A stretch of DNA of 64,000 nucleotides from an uncultured Bacteroidales bacterium (GCA_902776435.1 CACYQB010000009.1:1-64000); one strand, 5' to 3'. Positions 1-8,498 are shown, numbered from the stretch's first letter. Made by a program: numbers and translations. Notes: generated by a model from the sequence alone, not told the origin.

Positions 1-251
1 TGTCTAAACGGAATCTTGACGTGGACTCGGGAGTTCCCTTCCTTGTCTCTGCACTGTCAATTTCCTCATTGCAAACATTTCAATGATCTCCGCTTTCCGA
101 TTCTCCCGACCCCTACCGAAAAGGCGTCAAAAAAACCGCTCACTCAATTCATGCATCTCGTGAGCCGAAAAGCGTTGCAAAATTATAGCCGCTCGCGATA
201 CTGGCCAAATATTTCGCAAAGAAAATTACAAAAATAACCTCCTTTAACAAA
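1..251. other. Left-edge intergenic sequence, no gene seen
   Basis: No reading frame here has coding character: leftward frames from the few ATG codons stop within about 25 codons and the rightward frame of about 73 codons resembles nothing. The stretch lies downstream of a leftward promoter (178-209), so it may be the untranslated leader of a gene or RNA beyond the left edge. Confidence 0.4.
178..209 (-). promoter_or_regulatory. Leftward Bacteroidetes-type promoter
   Basis: On the minus strand TTTG (209-206) is followed after 20 bp by TAATTTTG (185-178), a good match to the TTTG/TAnnTTTG promoter. A second TAnnTTTG (TATTTTTG) lies at 236-229. The transcript would run off the left edge; its product cannot be seen. 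Confidence 0.5.
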
Positions 252-297
252 CTAAAGGTGGAGCTTTATCGATTAACAATAAAACTCCACCCTTTAG
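252..297 (-). terminator. Hairpin terminator after the radical SAM gene
   Basis: Arms CTAAAGGTGGAG (252-263) and CTCCACCCTTTAG (285-297) pair with one bulge, and the inner sequence (TTTAT/ATAAA) extends the stem. It starts 20 bp past the stop codon of the leftward radical SAM gene; a weak T-rich stretch follows on that strand. Confidence 0.6.
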
Positions 298-316
298 GAT
301 AGTTTTGAGATACGGA

Positions 317-1096
317 TTAGGCGTTGACCTGGACCTTGATGCCTGCGTCACGGAATCGCTGAGCGATACGCTCCAGTTCTTCCGGGCCGATTTTCTCGAG
401 ATTCTCAGCTGGCGTCTTGCGGTCGATACTATAAAGCATCACCTCTCGGGGCTTGATTTGGAGGTAGGCACTCAAGAGGGCATCCAGTTCCTCGTCGGTC
501 GTATTGTCAAAGCGCTTGCCGTCAAACTCGCCACGCAGCATGATGGTCTGCACCACGCACTGGCCATTGAAGCGCTTGAGGTCGGCAATGACACCTTCGG
601 GGAGACAATTGGGCGAAACCGGGCGGTTAATGGCAATAAAGGTGCGGGGAATGGCACTGTCGAGCTTGAGGATATTGTTGTCCACCTTGAGCAGGGCTTC
701 CACCACCTGGGGCTTGCTGGCCATGGTCGAATTGCTGAGGACCGAAACCTTAGCATTGGGGAAATACTCGGTGCGCAGGCGCAGGACGTCCTCGACCACC
801 TTCTTGAACTCGGGGTGCAATGTGGGCTCTCCGTTACCCGAGAAGGTGATGACATCGAGCGTTTGGCCCTCCTGCTTCATCTCCTCGAGTTTGTGCTTGA
901 GCTGTTTTTTGACAGCTTCCCGTGAGGGTACACCGTCCTTGCCCGGTCCCTGAGCGTTGAATCCCGCCTCGCAATAGAGACAGTCAAACGAACAGATTTT
1001 GCCGTCGTTGGGCATGAGGTTGATACCAAGTGACATTCCCAACCTGCGGCTGTGAATGGGACCATATATCGTCGAATGGAAAAGTACTGTTTGCAT
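317..1096 (-). CDS. Radical SAM protein, function unassigned
   Basis: A 259-residue radical SAM enzyme. The cluster-binding motif is C35-x3-C39-x2-C42 (CSFDCLYC), which should hold a [4Fe-4S] cluster that cleaves S-adenosylmethionine. A second motif, SGNGEPTLHPEF (about 86-97), matches the SAM-contacting GGEP region. The rest follows the half-barrel layout of small cytosolic radical SAM proteins annotated only as such in Bacteroidales; no auxiliary cluster or RiPP-recognition domain is visible. It is the last gene of a leftward set after the RNase H gene and a 177-aa unknown protein, 53 bp downstream of the latter, so probably co-transcribed. The substrate is unknown; YfkA-like or tRNA-modifying roles are possible but unsupported. 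Confidence 0.85.
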   Translation of the reverse strand: MQTVLFHSTIYGPIHSRRLGMSLGINLMPNDGKICSFDCLYCEAGFNAQGPGKDGVPSREAVKKQLKHKLEEMKQEGQTLDVITFSGNGEPTLHPEFKKVVEDVLRLRTEYFPNAKVSVLSNSTMASKPQVVEALLKVDNNILKLDSAIPRTFIAINRPVSPNCLPEGVIADLKRFNGQCVVQTIMLRGEFDGKRFDNTTDEELDALLSAYLQIKPREVMLYSIDRKTPAENLEKIGPEELERIAQRFRDAGIKVQVNA

Positions 1097-1149
1097 GATC
1101 TATATTAGTTTTAAGTATTGTTACCGTAATTACACATTATTATATATAA

Positions 1150-1683
1150 TCAAACAAGATTCATCTGTTGCAGGATGTCGGTGACATCGATATGGGAGAG
1201 GGTGCGGCGCTGTTGCAAGGCATCGGCAAAGGCATCCATCGCCTCTCTCACCTGGGAGTTGCTGAATAGGCGCATCATGTTGTCAAACGCCTCGTCAAAG
1301 ATGGGCTCCACCTCATCGCGTTCCAGGTTGCAATAGTCACGACCGTCCTCGTAGGCCGCGTTGAACAACTCATCGCGCAGCTTGTTGTCCACCTTGTCAT
1401 TGTCAAGCACCATACGGCGGCACAGGGCATTGGCAACCGCCAGCCCCACCGAGATACGGTAATGCCCCAGGATATATTTCCATGCTCCGCGAGGCGACAA
1501 TCGGGGATTGCCCGCGAAGAAGAACTCCGGCGTGAACTGGATACACCCGGGTCCCTCGGCGTCAAGCGTGATGGACGTGAAGAGGTTATCGGCCTCGAGC
1601 ACAGCAAGACCGAGTGCCATGCCTGCCACGCCATAACTCTTGTCGAGTTCATCACGATATTTCATTTCTCTTTTTTCTGCCAT
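1150..1683 (-). CDS. Conserved-looking hypothetical protein (177 aa)
   Basis: I do not recognise this family. The protein begins MAEKREMKYRDELDKSYG, is soluble, without signal peptide or membrane span, and is rich in acidic residues and helices toward its C-terminus. A mid-protein region (FFFAGNPRLSPRGAWKYI) looks structured. The start at 1683 was chosen because it is an ATG only 7 bp after the RNase H stop codon; the longer frame would overlap that gene and reads as low-complexity shadow. A second ATG six codons on (1665) is possible. The tight spacing suggests one transcript with the RNase H and radical SAM genes. Confidence 0.7.
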   Translation of the reverse strand: MAEKREMKYRDELDKSYGVAGMALGLAVLEADNLFTSITLDAEGPGCIQFTPEFFFAGNPRLSPRGAWKYILGHYRISVGLAVANALCRRMVLDNDKVDNKLRDELFNAAYEDGRDYCNLERDEVEPIFDEAFDNMMRLFSNSQVREAMDAFADALQQRRTLSHIDVTDILQQMNLV

Positions 1684-1690
1684 AGCATTT

Positions 1691-2335
1691 TTATTTGCGG
1701 CCAAAGTCGGCTGGAATCTCGCCCCACTCGCTAGTCTTCCACTTGAGCAAGGCATTACGCCACGTGTGGGTGGCCAACCAGCGCTCGGCACGGCCGATGA
1801 TTACAAACAGGGACGCATTGGCATCGGTACGCGCCAATTTGGTGCGGCACTGTTTGGCCCTGATCCATGACAACGCCGTCTTGCTGTCACTATAGATAGC
1901 GGTGTGGTCATTGCCCTGGTTGTGAAACAGCGCGAGCGCATGCACGATGGCAAGAAACTCTCCAATGTTGTTGGTCGCATCGGGGAATGGCCCCTGGTGG
2001 AACAACTCCACGCCGGTGGGTACGTCCACACCTCGGTATTCCATCAAGCCTGGATTGCCGGCACAAGCGCCGTCAACGGCGATGCTGTCGCGCACGATGT
2101 CGGGAATGGCCTCATAGTTGACAAACTCCTGCGGCGCACGGGCTATCGCCCTGAGGATATCCATCTCGCCCGGGTCGTTGCGGAAGGCTTCGACCGCTTC
2201 TTGCTGAGAATTAAACGCCTTGTAGCGGGCACCAGGAAACCCGTTGACTCGCAACTCACATTCTGCCCATGAGTCACAGATGCCAGGTTCGGTCCCCTGC
2301 CACACCACATACCACTTGCGCTTGTCACTTGCCAT
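1691..2335 (-). CDS. rnhA: Ribonuclease H with N-terminal viroplasmin domain
   Basis: A 214-aa enzyme that hydrolyses RNA in RNA-DNA hybrids (cytosol). The first 50 residues (KWYVVWQGTEPGICDSW and GFPGARYKAFNSQQEA) form the viroplasmin-like RNase H1 N-terminal domain that binds hybrid duplex. The catalytic domain follows, with the expected acidic residues at D88 (AVDGAC), E126 (IGEFL), D150 (YSDS) and D210 near the end. This two-domain form is common in Bacteroidales. The gene has its own promoter (2359-2390) and probably leads a three-gene unit with the downstream unknown and radical SAM genes. Confidence 0.9.
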   Translation of the reverse strand: MASDKRKWYVVWQGTEPGICDSWAECELRVNGFPGARYKAFNSQQEAVEAFRNDPGEMDILRAIARAPQEFVNYEAIPDIVRDSIAVDGACAGNPGLMEYRGVDVPTGVELFHQGPFPDATNNIGEFLAIVHALALFHNQGNDHTAIYSDSKTALSWIRAKQCRTKLARTDANASLFVIIGRAERWLATHTWRNALLKWKTSEWGEIPADFGRK

Positions 2336-2358
2336 AAAACATCTCTCTCAAAGAGCGA

Positions 2359-2390
2359 CAAAGATACATTATTTTTCTGAAAACGGCAAA
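2359..2390 (-). promoter_or_regulatory. Promoter of the RNase H gene
   Basis: TTTG (2390-2387), a 20-bp spacer and TATCTTTG (2366-2359) on the minus strand. It overlaps the last codons of aroK (stop at 2369), so the RNase H unit is transcribed separately from aroK. Confidence 0.75.
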
Positions 2391-2923
2391 TCCTGGCCGA
2401 GAAGGGCCGCAAGGCGACGTGCCGTGCGACACGTGGCGGCTGCGGTTTCGATATCGGTGGAGTCAAATTGAATCTGAGACTGGCTATAATAGGGAGAACG
2501 GGCTTGAAGTTCCTTTTCTACCAGAGGCAGAACGGCCTCATCGGGAAGGTTGACAATTTTGGGACGCTTGGCTTTCTGCTCAGGCAGCAGCAGGCGGGCC
2601 GTGATGCAATCGGGGCTGGTGGTGAGCCAGACGGTAATGCCGGCCTGGTTCATGAGGGCCATATGGTCACCATGGCAGGGGGTGCCGCCACCGCAACTGA
2701 CAACGACATCCTGCATTACGGCAACTTCCCTCAGCGCCTCGGTTTCCAGTTCACGGAAACGGTTTTCGCCCATTTCATCGAAGATTCTGACGATTGACAT
2801 GCCCTGCCGCGCCTCGATAAAGTCATCGAGGTCGATGAAACGGCACTGCATCTGCCGCGCCAGGACCTCGCCCAGCGTGGTCTTGCCACAGCCCATATAA
2901 CCGATCAGGAAAACAGGTTTCAT
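2369..2923 (-). CDS. aroK: Shikimate kinase
   Basis: Phosphorylates shikimate with ATP in the chorismate pathway; 184 residues, the usual length. Walker A is GYMGCGKTT (8-16), followed by the shikimate-binding DLDDFIE segment, RFRELE and the VVSCGGGTP loop; the lid region has ARLLLPEQKAKRP. The start was placed at MKPVFLIG (2923): its ATG overlaps the stop of the upstream SDR gene as TGATG, which suggests translational coupling, whereas the alternative start at 2932 adds only three residues. aroA of the same pathway lies far away at 60-61 kb. Confidence 0.93.
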   Translation of the reverse strand: MKPVFLIGYMGCGKTTLGEVLARQMQCRFIDLDDFIEARQGMSIVRIFDEMGENRFRELETEALREVAVMQDVVVSCGGGTPCHGDHMALMNQAGITVWLTTSPDCITARLLLPEQKAKRPKIVNLPDEAVLPLVEKELQARSPYYSQSQIQFDSTDIETAAATCRTARRLAALLGQDLPFSEK

Positions 2924-3930
2924 CACAACCATCCCGCGCTGCGGTACCAGGCAATGGCCTCACGGATGCCCTCCCGCAATGAGTACTTGGGCATGAAATG
3001 GAAATCGCACTGCGCCTCGCTGGTGTCACACAACCAGTTGCGCTGCTTGAGGATTTTGAACTTGTCTCGGTTGAGGGTACTGGCCTTCATGGTCACCTTG
3101 CCGACCCACTCGGCGATGTTGCACACTTGCTTGACCAGCCACAACGGGCATGTGACGGGAATCACAAACTTCTTCCCTAACTCTTCACAGACAATCTTGC
3201 GGAACTCCTGCTGGGTATAGGCCTTGTTCTCGCTGATGAAATAAGCCTTGCGCAAGGGCCCCTTTTCCAGGGCATCCATGACACCGGTCACAAGGTCCTT
3301 GACATAGATAAAGGTCAGCATCTGCTTCTCAAAGCCCACGCTGAAGTCAAAGCCTCGCTTGATGCTCTTGATCATCAGGTAATAGTCTCGCTCACGAGGT
3401 CCATAGACGCCTGTGCAGCGGAAGATGGTATAGGGGAAACCCTCCACGCTCTGCAGGTAGGTCTCGGCCTTGAGTTTGGACACGCCGTAGAAGGTATTGG
3501 GCAGGGGGACATCCGTCGGCCTGATGGGACTATAGGTCTTCTCGTCGCCGGGGCCCATGACGCTCAGGCTGCTCATCATCAGGAACACTTCAGGCTTCAG
3601 TTCAGTCGCTTGCAGGGCATCTACCAGCGCGCGCAGGTAACCATAATTCACCCGCTCAAAATCCAGATAGTTGGTGCTCTTGGTCACACCCAGGTTATGG
3701 ACGATGTAGTCCCACTTGCCCCACTCGCCGGCATGGTCGCGCAGGGTATCTTCCAGGCGGTCCTGGTCGGTATAATCCAGTTCGATGAAATGGATGCGCT
3801 CGTCTTTCAGGAACTCACGGCTCGTGGTGGAACGCACAGCGGCCCAGGTGTCATAGCCTCGCTTGAGCGCCTCCTCGACAAGGAATCCGCCGATGAAACC
3901 GCCCGCTCCGGTAATGAGAATGCTTTTCAT
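2923..3930 (-). CDS. NAD(P)-dependent epimerase/dehydratase (extended SDR)
   Basis: A 335-aa extended short-chain dehydrogenase. The Rossmann nucleotide loop is TGAGGFIG (7-14) and the catalytic pair is Y148-x3-K152 (YGVSK), with the serine in MMSSLSV (119-125). Such enzymes act on nucleotide sugars or sterol-like and lipid substrates; the substrate is not decidable here. Its start codon overlaps the stop of the upstream GT9 glycosyltransferase (ATGA) and its stop overlaps the aroK start, so GT9-SDR-aroK is one tight unit. The context favours a role in envelope sugar metabolism. Confidence 0.88.
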   Translation of the reverse strand: MKSILITGAGGFIGGFLVEEALKRGYDTWAAVRSTTSREFLKDERIHFIELDYTDQDRLEDTLRDHAGEWGKWDYIVHNLGVTKSTNYLDFERVNYGYLRALVDALQATELKPEVFLMMSSLSVMGPGDEKTYSPIRPTDVPLPNTFYGVSKLKAETYLQSVEGFPYTIFRCTGVYGPRERDYYLMIKSIKRGFDFSVGFEKQMLTFIYVKDLVTGVMDALEKGPLRKAYFISENKAYTQQEFRKIVCEELGKKFVIPVTCPLWLVKQVCNIAEWVGKVTMKASTLNRDKFKILKQRNWLCDTSEAQCDFHFMPKYSLREGIREAIAWYRSAGWL

Positions 3931-5054
3931 TGATTGGTTTCTTCTGTTTTGTGCTTCGCCTGACGCGCCAGAGCCAACTTGGTGCCCTTGGTCTTGTGCT
4001 TGGCGTTGAACTCAACCGCCTCGATCACGTGCTGGACGATATATTCGGGCGAAATGTTCTTCAGGCAACGGTAATCGCCAAATTTGCACTGCTTGTCACC
4101 GTTGATGGAACACGGACGGCAGTCCATATCGAGTTGGATGTCATCTTCCATGATCTGGTTATAGCCCAAATATCCGCAAGCCGGAGAAGTCGGGCCCCAG
4201 ATGGTCATCGCCTGCAGATCAACCAGCGAGGCGAGGTGCATATTGGCCGACTCCATGGTAAGCATCAGGTCACACTTGGCGAACAAGGCATACTCATCGA
4301 TGAACTTGTGCTTGACCTCGGCTATCGAGATGACATTCTTGTATTTGCGGGCAATGCCACGCAGGGCAATCTTCTCGGATTTGCCGCCACCCATGAGGAA
4401 TATCCAGTAGTTCTCACGCTTGGCCAACTCGGCAATCACCTTTTCCATCAGGTCAAGGGGATAGGCCTTGTTGGCGTGGGACGAGAACGGCGAGATAGCA
4501 ATCCAGCGCTGACCTTCTTCCTTCTCCAGCACGATGGGGCTCTCGGGCCAGTCACGGCCATCATACAGATGCGTGAAATTATCGGGAGCCTCGAAGCCCA
4601 ACTGCTTGAACACGTTGCGGTAACGGTCATGAATGGGGGTCAAAGGCTCATTGGTCCTGTGATTGACCAGGGCACGGCGCTTGGGCTTTTCTCTGTCAAG
4701 ACGCGCTATCTTTGCTCCTCTTGCCCTCATATAGGCATCAATGATCCACGTGCCGCTCACGTTGTGCAGGTCAGCGACGGCATCAATGTCATAGAGCTTG
4801 TACAACTGCGAAGCCAACTTCAGCAAGCCGAAGAGTCCGCTGTGATGCTCCTTGACATCAAAGTCCACCACCTTCAGGTTAGCAGGACGGTCATGGAACA
4901 TCGTGGCTGGCCACATCTTGGTGAGCATGATGAAGCGGGTGTCAGGATTGGCTTTGCACACGGGATACAAAACCGGGATGGTCATCGCCACGTTGCCAAG
5001 CACCGACAGACGCATGACAAGCACGTTACGCATGGGTTTCTTTTGAGTAGCCAT
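3927..5054 (-). CDS. Glycosyltransferase family 9 (heptosyltransferase-like), copy 1
   Basis: A 375-aa GT-B glycosyltransferase of the LPS heptosyltransferase family. The N-terminal signature is NVLVMRLSVLGNVAMTIPVL (10-29) and the C-terminal sugar-nucleotide motif is MESANMHLASL, where the usual aspartate (present in copy 2) is glutamate. A cysteine cluster follows (CRPCS, CKFGDYRC) as in many Bacteroidales GT9 proteins. It ends in an extra Lys/Gln-rich tail of about 25 residues. It heads a unit with SDR and aroK under its own promoter and is a paralogue of the next gene; together with DUF4254 they probably build part of the LPS core. Confidence 0.9.
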   Translation of the reverse strand: MATQKKPMRNVLVMRLSVLGNVAMTIPVLYPVCKANPDTRFIMLTKMWPATMFHDRPANLKVVDFDVKEHHSGLFGLLKLASQLYKLYDIDAVADLHNVSGTWIIDAYMRARGAKIARLDREKPKRRALVNHRTNEPLTPIHDRYRNVFKQLGFEAPDNFTHLYDGRDWPESPIVLEKEEGQRWIAISPFSSHANKAYPLDLMEKVIAELAKRENYWIFLMGGGKSEKIALRGIARKYKNVISIAEVKHKFIDEYALFAKCDLMLTMESANMHLASLVDLQAMTIWGPTSPACGYLGYNQIMEDDIQLDMDCRPCSINGDKQCKFGDYRCLKNISPEYIVQHVIEAVEFNAKHKTKGTKLALARQAKHKTEETNQ

Positions 5055-5091
5055 ATAGCGCAGAATTGGGTTTTTGCTGTTATTCGTTGTG

Positions 5092-5123
5092 CAAAGTTAT
5101 AAAATATTAGCGAGATACACAAA
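5092..5123 (-). promoter_or_regulatory. Promoter of GT9 copy 1 - SDR - aroK
   Basis: TTTG (5123-5120), 20-bp spacer, TAACTTTG (5099-5092) on the minus strand, 38 bp before the GT9 start codon. Confidence 0.75.
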
Positions 5124-5133
5124 TAATTGACAA

Positions 5134-6183
5134 TTAATCACCGAGAGCCGCTATTACACGCTCTACTACCAGGTCAGGCTTGATGCCCGTCAAGCAGCGG
5201 TAATCCCCGAAACGGCATTCCCGCTCGCCATAGATGGAACACGGGCGACACTCCAGGTCGAGCTGGATGTCGATGGACGCGTCTTGCCCATAACCCAGGA
5301 AACCGCAAGCAGGTGCAGTAGCGCCCCATATCGTGATGCTTTTCAAGCCCACCAATGAGGCCAAATGCATGTTGGCGGAATCCATCGTGAGCATGACGTC
5401 GCACTTGGACAGCAAGGCATATTCGTCGGTGAAACCGTGCTTAATCTCGGCCATCGAGATGACACGTTCATTCTTGCGGGCAATGCCACGCAGGGCGATT
5501 TTCTCGGTCTTGCCGCCTCCCATGAGGAAAATCCAGTAATTCTCTCGCTTGCTGAGTTGGGCAATGACCTCTTCCATGAGCTTTAACGGATAGACTTTGC
5601 CCTCATGAGCCGAGAATGGCGAGATGGCGATCCAGCGCTGTCCAGGTTCCTTCTCCAGTACGATGGGGCTCACGGGCAAGGGCTTGCCGTCAAACAAGCG
5701 GGTAAAGTTATCCGGGGCCTCAATTCCCAACTGCTGGAATACCTGGCGATAGCGGTCAATGGTGGGGGTAACGGGTTCACTGGACTTGTGGGAAACCAGA
5801 GCCTTGCGGCGACCGCGTTGCTTGTCGAGACGCACCACGGGGATACCACACAATTTCAACCAGGCACCGATTACCCAGGTGCGCATCACGCTATGCAGGT
5901 CGGCTACAGCATCGATATCATACTGCCGACGCAGCGATGAAGCGAGCCTGATCAAGCCCAACAATCCCTTATACTCCTTATTGACGTCGATGCCCACCAC
6001 CATCAGGTTGTCAGGACGGTCATGAAACATCGAGGCCGGCCAGCCCTTGGTGAGCATGACAAAACGTATTCCGGGATTTGCCCTGCACACGGGATACAGC
6101 ACGGGAATGGTCATCGCCACATCGCCAAGTGCCGACAAGCGCATGACGAGCACGTTACGGTAGCCAGAATCACTTTTTGCCAT
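5134..6183 (-). CDS. Glycosyltransferase family 9 (heptosyltransferase-like), copy 2
   Basis: A 349-aa GT9 paralogue of the gene downstream, similar from NVLVMRLSALGDVAMTIPVL to the end. It keeps the canonical DSANMHLASL motif and the C-terminal cysteine cluster (CRPCS, CRFGDYRCL). The family transfers heptose or similar sugars from a nucleotide donor to lipid A-core acceptors at the cytoplasmic face of the inner membrane. It overlaps the end of the DUF4254 gene by 14 bp, so those two are translated from one message. Which sugar is moved cannot be read from sequence. Confidence 0.92.
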   Translation of the reverse strand: MAKSDSGYRNVLVMRLSALGDVAMTIPVLYPVCRANPGIRFVMLTKGWPASMFHDRPDNLMVVGIDVNKEYKGLLGLIRLASSLRRQYDIDAVADLHSVMRTWVIGAWLKLCGIPVVRLDKQRGRRKALVSHKSSEPVTPTIDRYRQVFQQLGIEAPDNFTRLFDGKPLPVSPIVLEKEPGQRWIAISPFSAHEGKVYPLKLMEEVIAQLSKRENYWIFLMGGGKTEKIALRGIARKNERVISMAEIKHGFTDEYALLSKCDVMLTMDSANMHLASLVGLKSITIWGATAPACGFLGYGQDASIDIQLDLECRPCSIYGERECRFGDYRCLTGIKPDLVVERVIAALGD

Positions 6184-6775
6184 ACAGGACAGGATTGGTC
6201 TCAGGGTCGTTATACATCTTCATCTGCCTGTAAACCTTCATGAACTTGCGGCCGGCAGCGATGTCGTCGAGCAATTGGTCGATAGCGGTGGTGAGGTCCA
6301 CGCGCTGCTCGAGCAGGACATTGAGTTTGGCCTGGCATTTGGCAATGTGGGCGGCATCGGCGTCACTGCGCTCGGTCTGCTCACGCATGTGCCAAATCTT
6401 GAGCGCGAGAATCGACAAGCGGTCAATGGCCCAAGCGGGACTCTCGGTGTTGATGGTCGCACCGGGCTGGACGCTCACGCCTGCATACTGCTGGCGGAAG
6501 TAGGTGTCAATCTCCTCGACAAGGTCTGTGCGGTCCTGGTTGCTGCGGTCAATGCGGCGCTTGAGGGCCAAGGCCTCGACGGGGTCAATCGCTTCGTCAC
6601 GGATGATGTCTTCAAGATGCCATTGCACGGCGTCAATCCAGTTCTTGCGGGCAAGGCTGTTTTCAATGCCGTCCTTATAGGGATTGTTGAACACGGCATC
6701 GACATCGTCGGTGACATGATAAAGTTTCACCGTCTGGTCAAATATCTCATTACATTTTTCTGCAAAAGTCATCAT
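6170..6775 (-). CDS. DUF4254 family protein
   Basis: A 201-aa soluble helical protein recognised as DUF4254 (start TFAEKCNEIFDQTVKLYH; central HLEDIIRDEAIDP; RIDRSNQDRTDLVEEID). The family is usually found beside GT9 glycosyltransferases in Bacteroidetes, exactly as here, where its end overlaps the GT9 copy 2 start by 14 bp. It has no known catalytic motif; a supporting role in LPS core assembly is inference from context. It begins 25 bp after miaB, so it may also share the miaB transcript. Confidence 0.88.
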   Translation of the reverse strand: MMTFAEKCNEIFDQTVKLYHVTDDVDAVFNNPYKDGIENSLARKNWIDAVQWHLEDIIRDEAIDPVEALALKRRIDRSNQDRTDLVEEIDTYFRQQYAGVSVQPGATINTESPAWAIDRLSILALKIWHMREQTERSDADAAHIAKCQAKLNVLLEQRVDLTTAIDQLLDDIAAGRKFMKVYRQMKMYNDPETNPVLYGKK

Positions 6776-6800
6776 CGTTTCAGTTATTTAATTATCAGTT

Positions 6801-8171
6801 TTATTCTGTCACTCGTTCGCCCTTGAGCGTTGCGCTTGATGCGCTCAACACACGACACATCACCTTGTCACCGGGTTTCTCGCCGTTAGCGGGAAAGACG
6901 ATGACCTTGTTCTGCTGGGTGCGGCCGAACATATCTTCTTTGCTTCGCTTGCTATACCCCTCGACCAGCACCTCAAAGGTCTTGCCCACATCCTTGCGGT
7001 TGCTGCACAGCGACAACTCGTTCTGCAGTGCAATCATGCGGTTAAGGCGGTCGATTTTCACATCTTCGGGGACATTATCGGGCAGGTTCTTGGCAGCGAA
7101 GGTGCCCGGACGCTCGCTATACTTGAACATGAAGGCCGAGTCAAAGCCCACCTCGCGCATCAGCGACAACGTCTCCTGGAAATCCTCCTCGGTCTCGTCG
7201 TGGAAACCCGTGAACATGTCCGTCGAAATGCCGCAGTCTGGCATGGCAGCGCGGATGCGGCCAATACGGTCCAGATACCACTCGCGGGTGTATTTACGGT
7301 TCATCAGTTTCAGCACCTTGTTGCTTCCACTCTGCACGGGCAGATGGATATGGTTGCAGATGTTGGCATGACTGGCCATCGTGTCGATGATGGCGTCGCT
7401 CAGGTCCTCGGGGTTGCTCGTGGTGAAGCGCACACGCATCTCGGGCGCGGCCTCGGCAACCATCGCCAGCAATCGGGCCAGGTCAACGGGCTCGCTACCG
7501 TCAGCGGGCTTGTACAGGTAGGAATTGACGTTCTGACCCAGCAAGGTCACCTCCATGAAACCGCGTTCCTGCAGGTCATGCAATTCATTAAGGATGCTCT
7601 GCGGCTCACGGCTGCGCTCGCGGCCACGGGTATAAGGCACGATGCAGTAAGTGCAGAAGTTGTTGCATCCTCTCATGATACTGATAAAGCCGCTCACCTT
7701 GCTTCCAGCCACTCGCGACGGGATGATGTCGCGGTAGGTCTCGGTAGCGGACAACTCGGTATTGATGGCCTTCTCGCCGTTTTCAGCCAGGCCAATGAGG
7801 GAGGGCAGTTCAAGATAAGCGTCGGGGCCAGCCACCACATCCACACTATACTCCTTGATAAGCACCTCTTTCATCCGCTCGGCCATACAGCCGATGATGC
7901 CGATGATGAGGCGTCTCGCGCGCTTGTGGCGATAGGCGTTCAACTGGTTGAGGCGCGAGAAAATCTTCTGCTCGGCATTGTCTCTCACCGAGCATGTATT
8001 GATGAAAATCGCATCAGCCTCATCAATCGCTTCACACGTCTCGTAGCCTGCCATCTTCATCACCGTGGCCACCACCTCGCTGTCTGCCACATTCATCTGG
8101 CAGCCGTAGGTCTCGAGCAGGAGCCGCTTGGTGGCATCGCCCTGACCGTCATATCTCAATTTCATTGCCAT
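6801..8171 (-). CDS. miaB: tRNA-2-methylthio-N6-dimethylallyladenosine synthase MiaB
   Basis: Radical SAM methylthiotransferase that adds the 2-methylthio group to i6A37 of tRNAs. The N-terminal domain has the three cluster cysteines (YGCQMN, NTCSV, GCMAER); the radical SAM motif is RGCNNFCTYCIVPYTRGRE; a C-terminal TRAM segment (FEVLVEGYSKR) follows. The length from this start is 456 aa, normal for the family. The start at 8171 (MAMKLRYD) was preferred over the longer frame at 8204 because the promoter -7 element (8192-8199) lies inside that extension; 8165 is also possible. Confidence 0.95.
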   Translation of the reverse strand: MAMKLRYDGQGDATKRLLLETYGCQMNVADSEVVATVMKMAGYETCEAIDEADAIFINTCSVRDNAEQKIFSRLNQLNAYRHKRARRLIIGIIGCMAERMKEVLIKEYSVDVVAGPDAYLELPSLIGLAENGEKAINTELSATETYRDIIPSRVAGSKVSGFISIMRGCNNFCTYCIVPYTRGRERSREPQSILNELHDLQERGFMEVTLLGQNVNSYLYKPADGSEPVDLARLLAMVAEAAPEMRVRFTTSNPEDLSDAIIDTMASHANICNHIHLPVQSGSNKVLKLMNRKYTREWYLDRIGRIRAAMPDCGISTDMFTGFHDETEEDFQETLSLMREVGFDSAFMFKYSERPGTFAAKNLPDNVPEDVKIDRLNRMIALQNELSLCSNRKDVGKTFEVLVEGYSKRSKEDMFGRTQQNKVIVFPANGEKPGDKVMCRVLSASSATLKGERVTE

Positions 8172-8191
8172 AATGTTGTATATAATTGGTG

Positions 8192-8225
8192 CAAAGGTAC
8201 ACAAAATCCCACACTCTTACAAAAA
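8192..8225 (-). promoter_or_regulatory. Promoter of miaB
   Basis: TTTTTG (8225-8220), 20-bp spacer, TACCTTTG (8199-8192) on the minus strand, about 20 bp before the chosen start codon. Confidence 0.8.
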
Positions 8226-8426
8226 CGATATCCAACTCATCATCACACAAATCAAAACACAAGATATTCAACAACGATGGCATGTCTCATCACACAGCAC
8301 GCCATCAATAATATAAACCCTAACGCCTAAATAGATGAAGAAAACAAAGTCAGCTTTTGGCAAAGACATAAAAAAGGGCGCAGATCTGTCGCTCTGTAGA
8401 AAGAAAAATGAGGATAAAAAACCATG
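8226..8426. other. Intergenic stretch between divergent miaB and ATPase A
   Basis: AT-rich sequence with no convincing coding frame on either strand and no clear hairpin. It separates the miaB promoter from the operator-like repeats of ATPase A. Confidence 0.5.
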
Positions 8427-8498
8427 ATTTAGCAGCATTGAAATATATTCAATCACGCCAAATGTGTTCAAATAACTACGATTTGGCGAAATTGAAAT
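8427..8498. repeat. Three copies of an 18-bp operator-like element before ATPase A
   Basis: The element ATTTRGCnnnATTGAAAT occurs forward at 8427-8444, inverted at 8448-8463 (TTCAATcacGCCAAAT) and forward again at 8481-8498. Copies two and three form an interrupted inverted repeat with a 17-bp spacer; copies one and three are 54 bp apart. The array ends 7 bp before the -33 element, a natural place for a repressor or activator. Confidence 0.7.

Noticed and set aside
3930-5102. 390-codon open frame opposite GT9 copy 1
   Set aside because: Antisense shadow of a recognised glycosyltransferase.
8172-8204. Longer start for miaB
   Set aside because: The -7 promoter element lies inside the extension.
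7200-8330. 376-codon frame opposite miaB
   Set aside because: Antisense shadow; extends through the miaB promoter.
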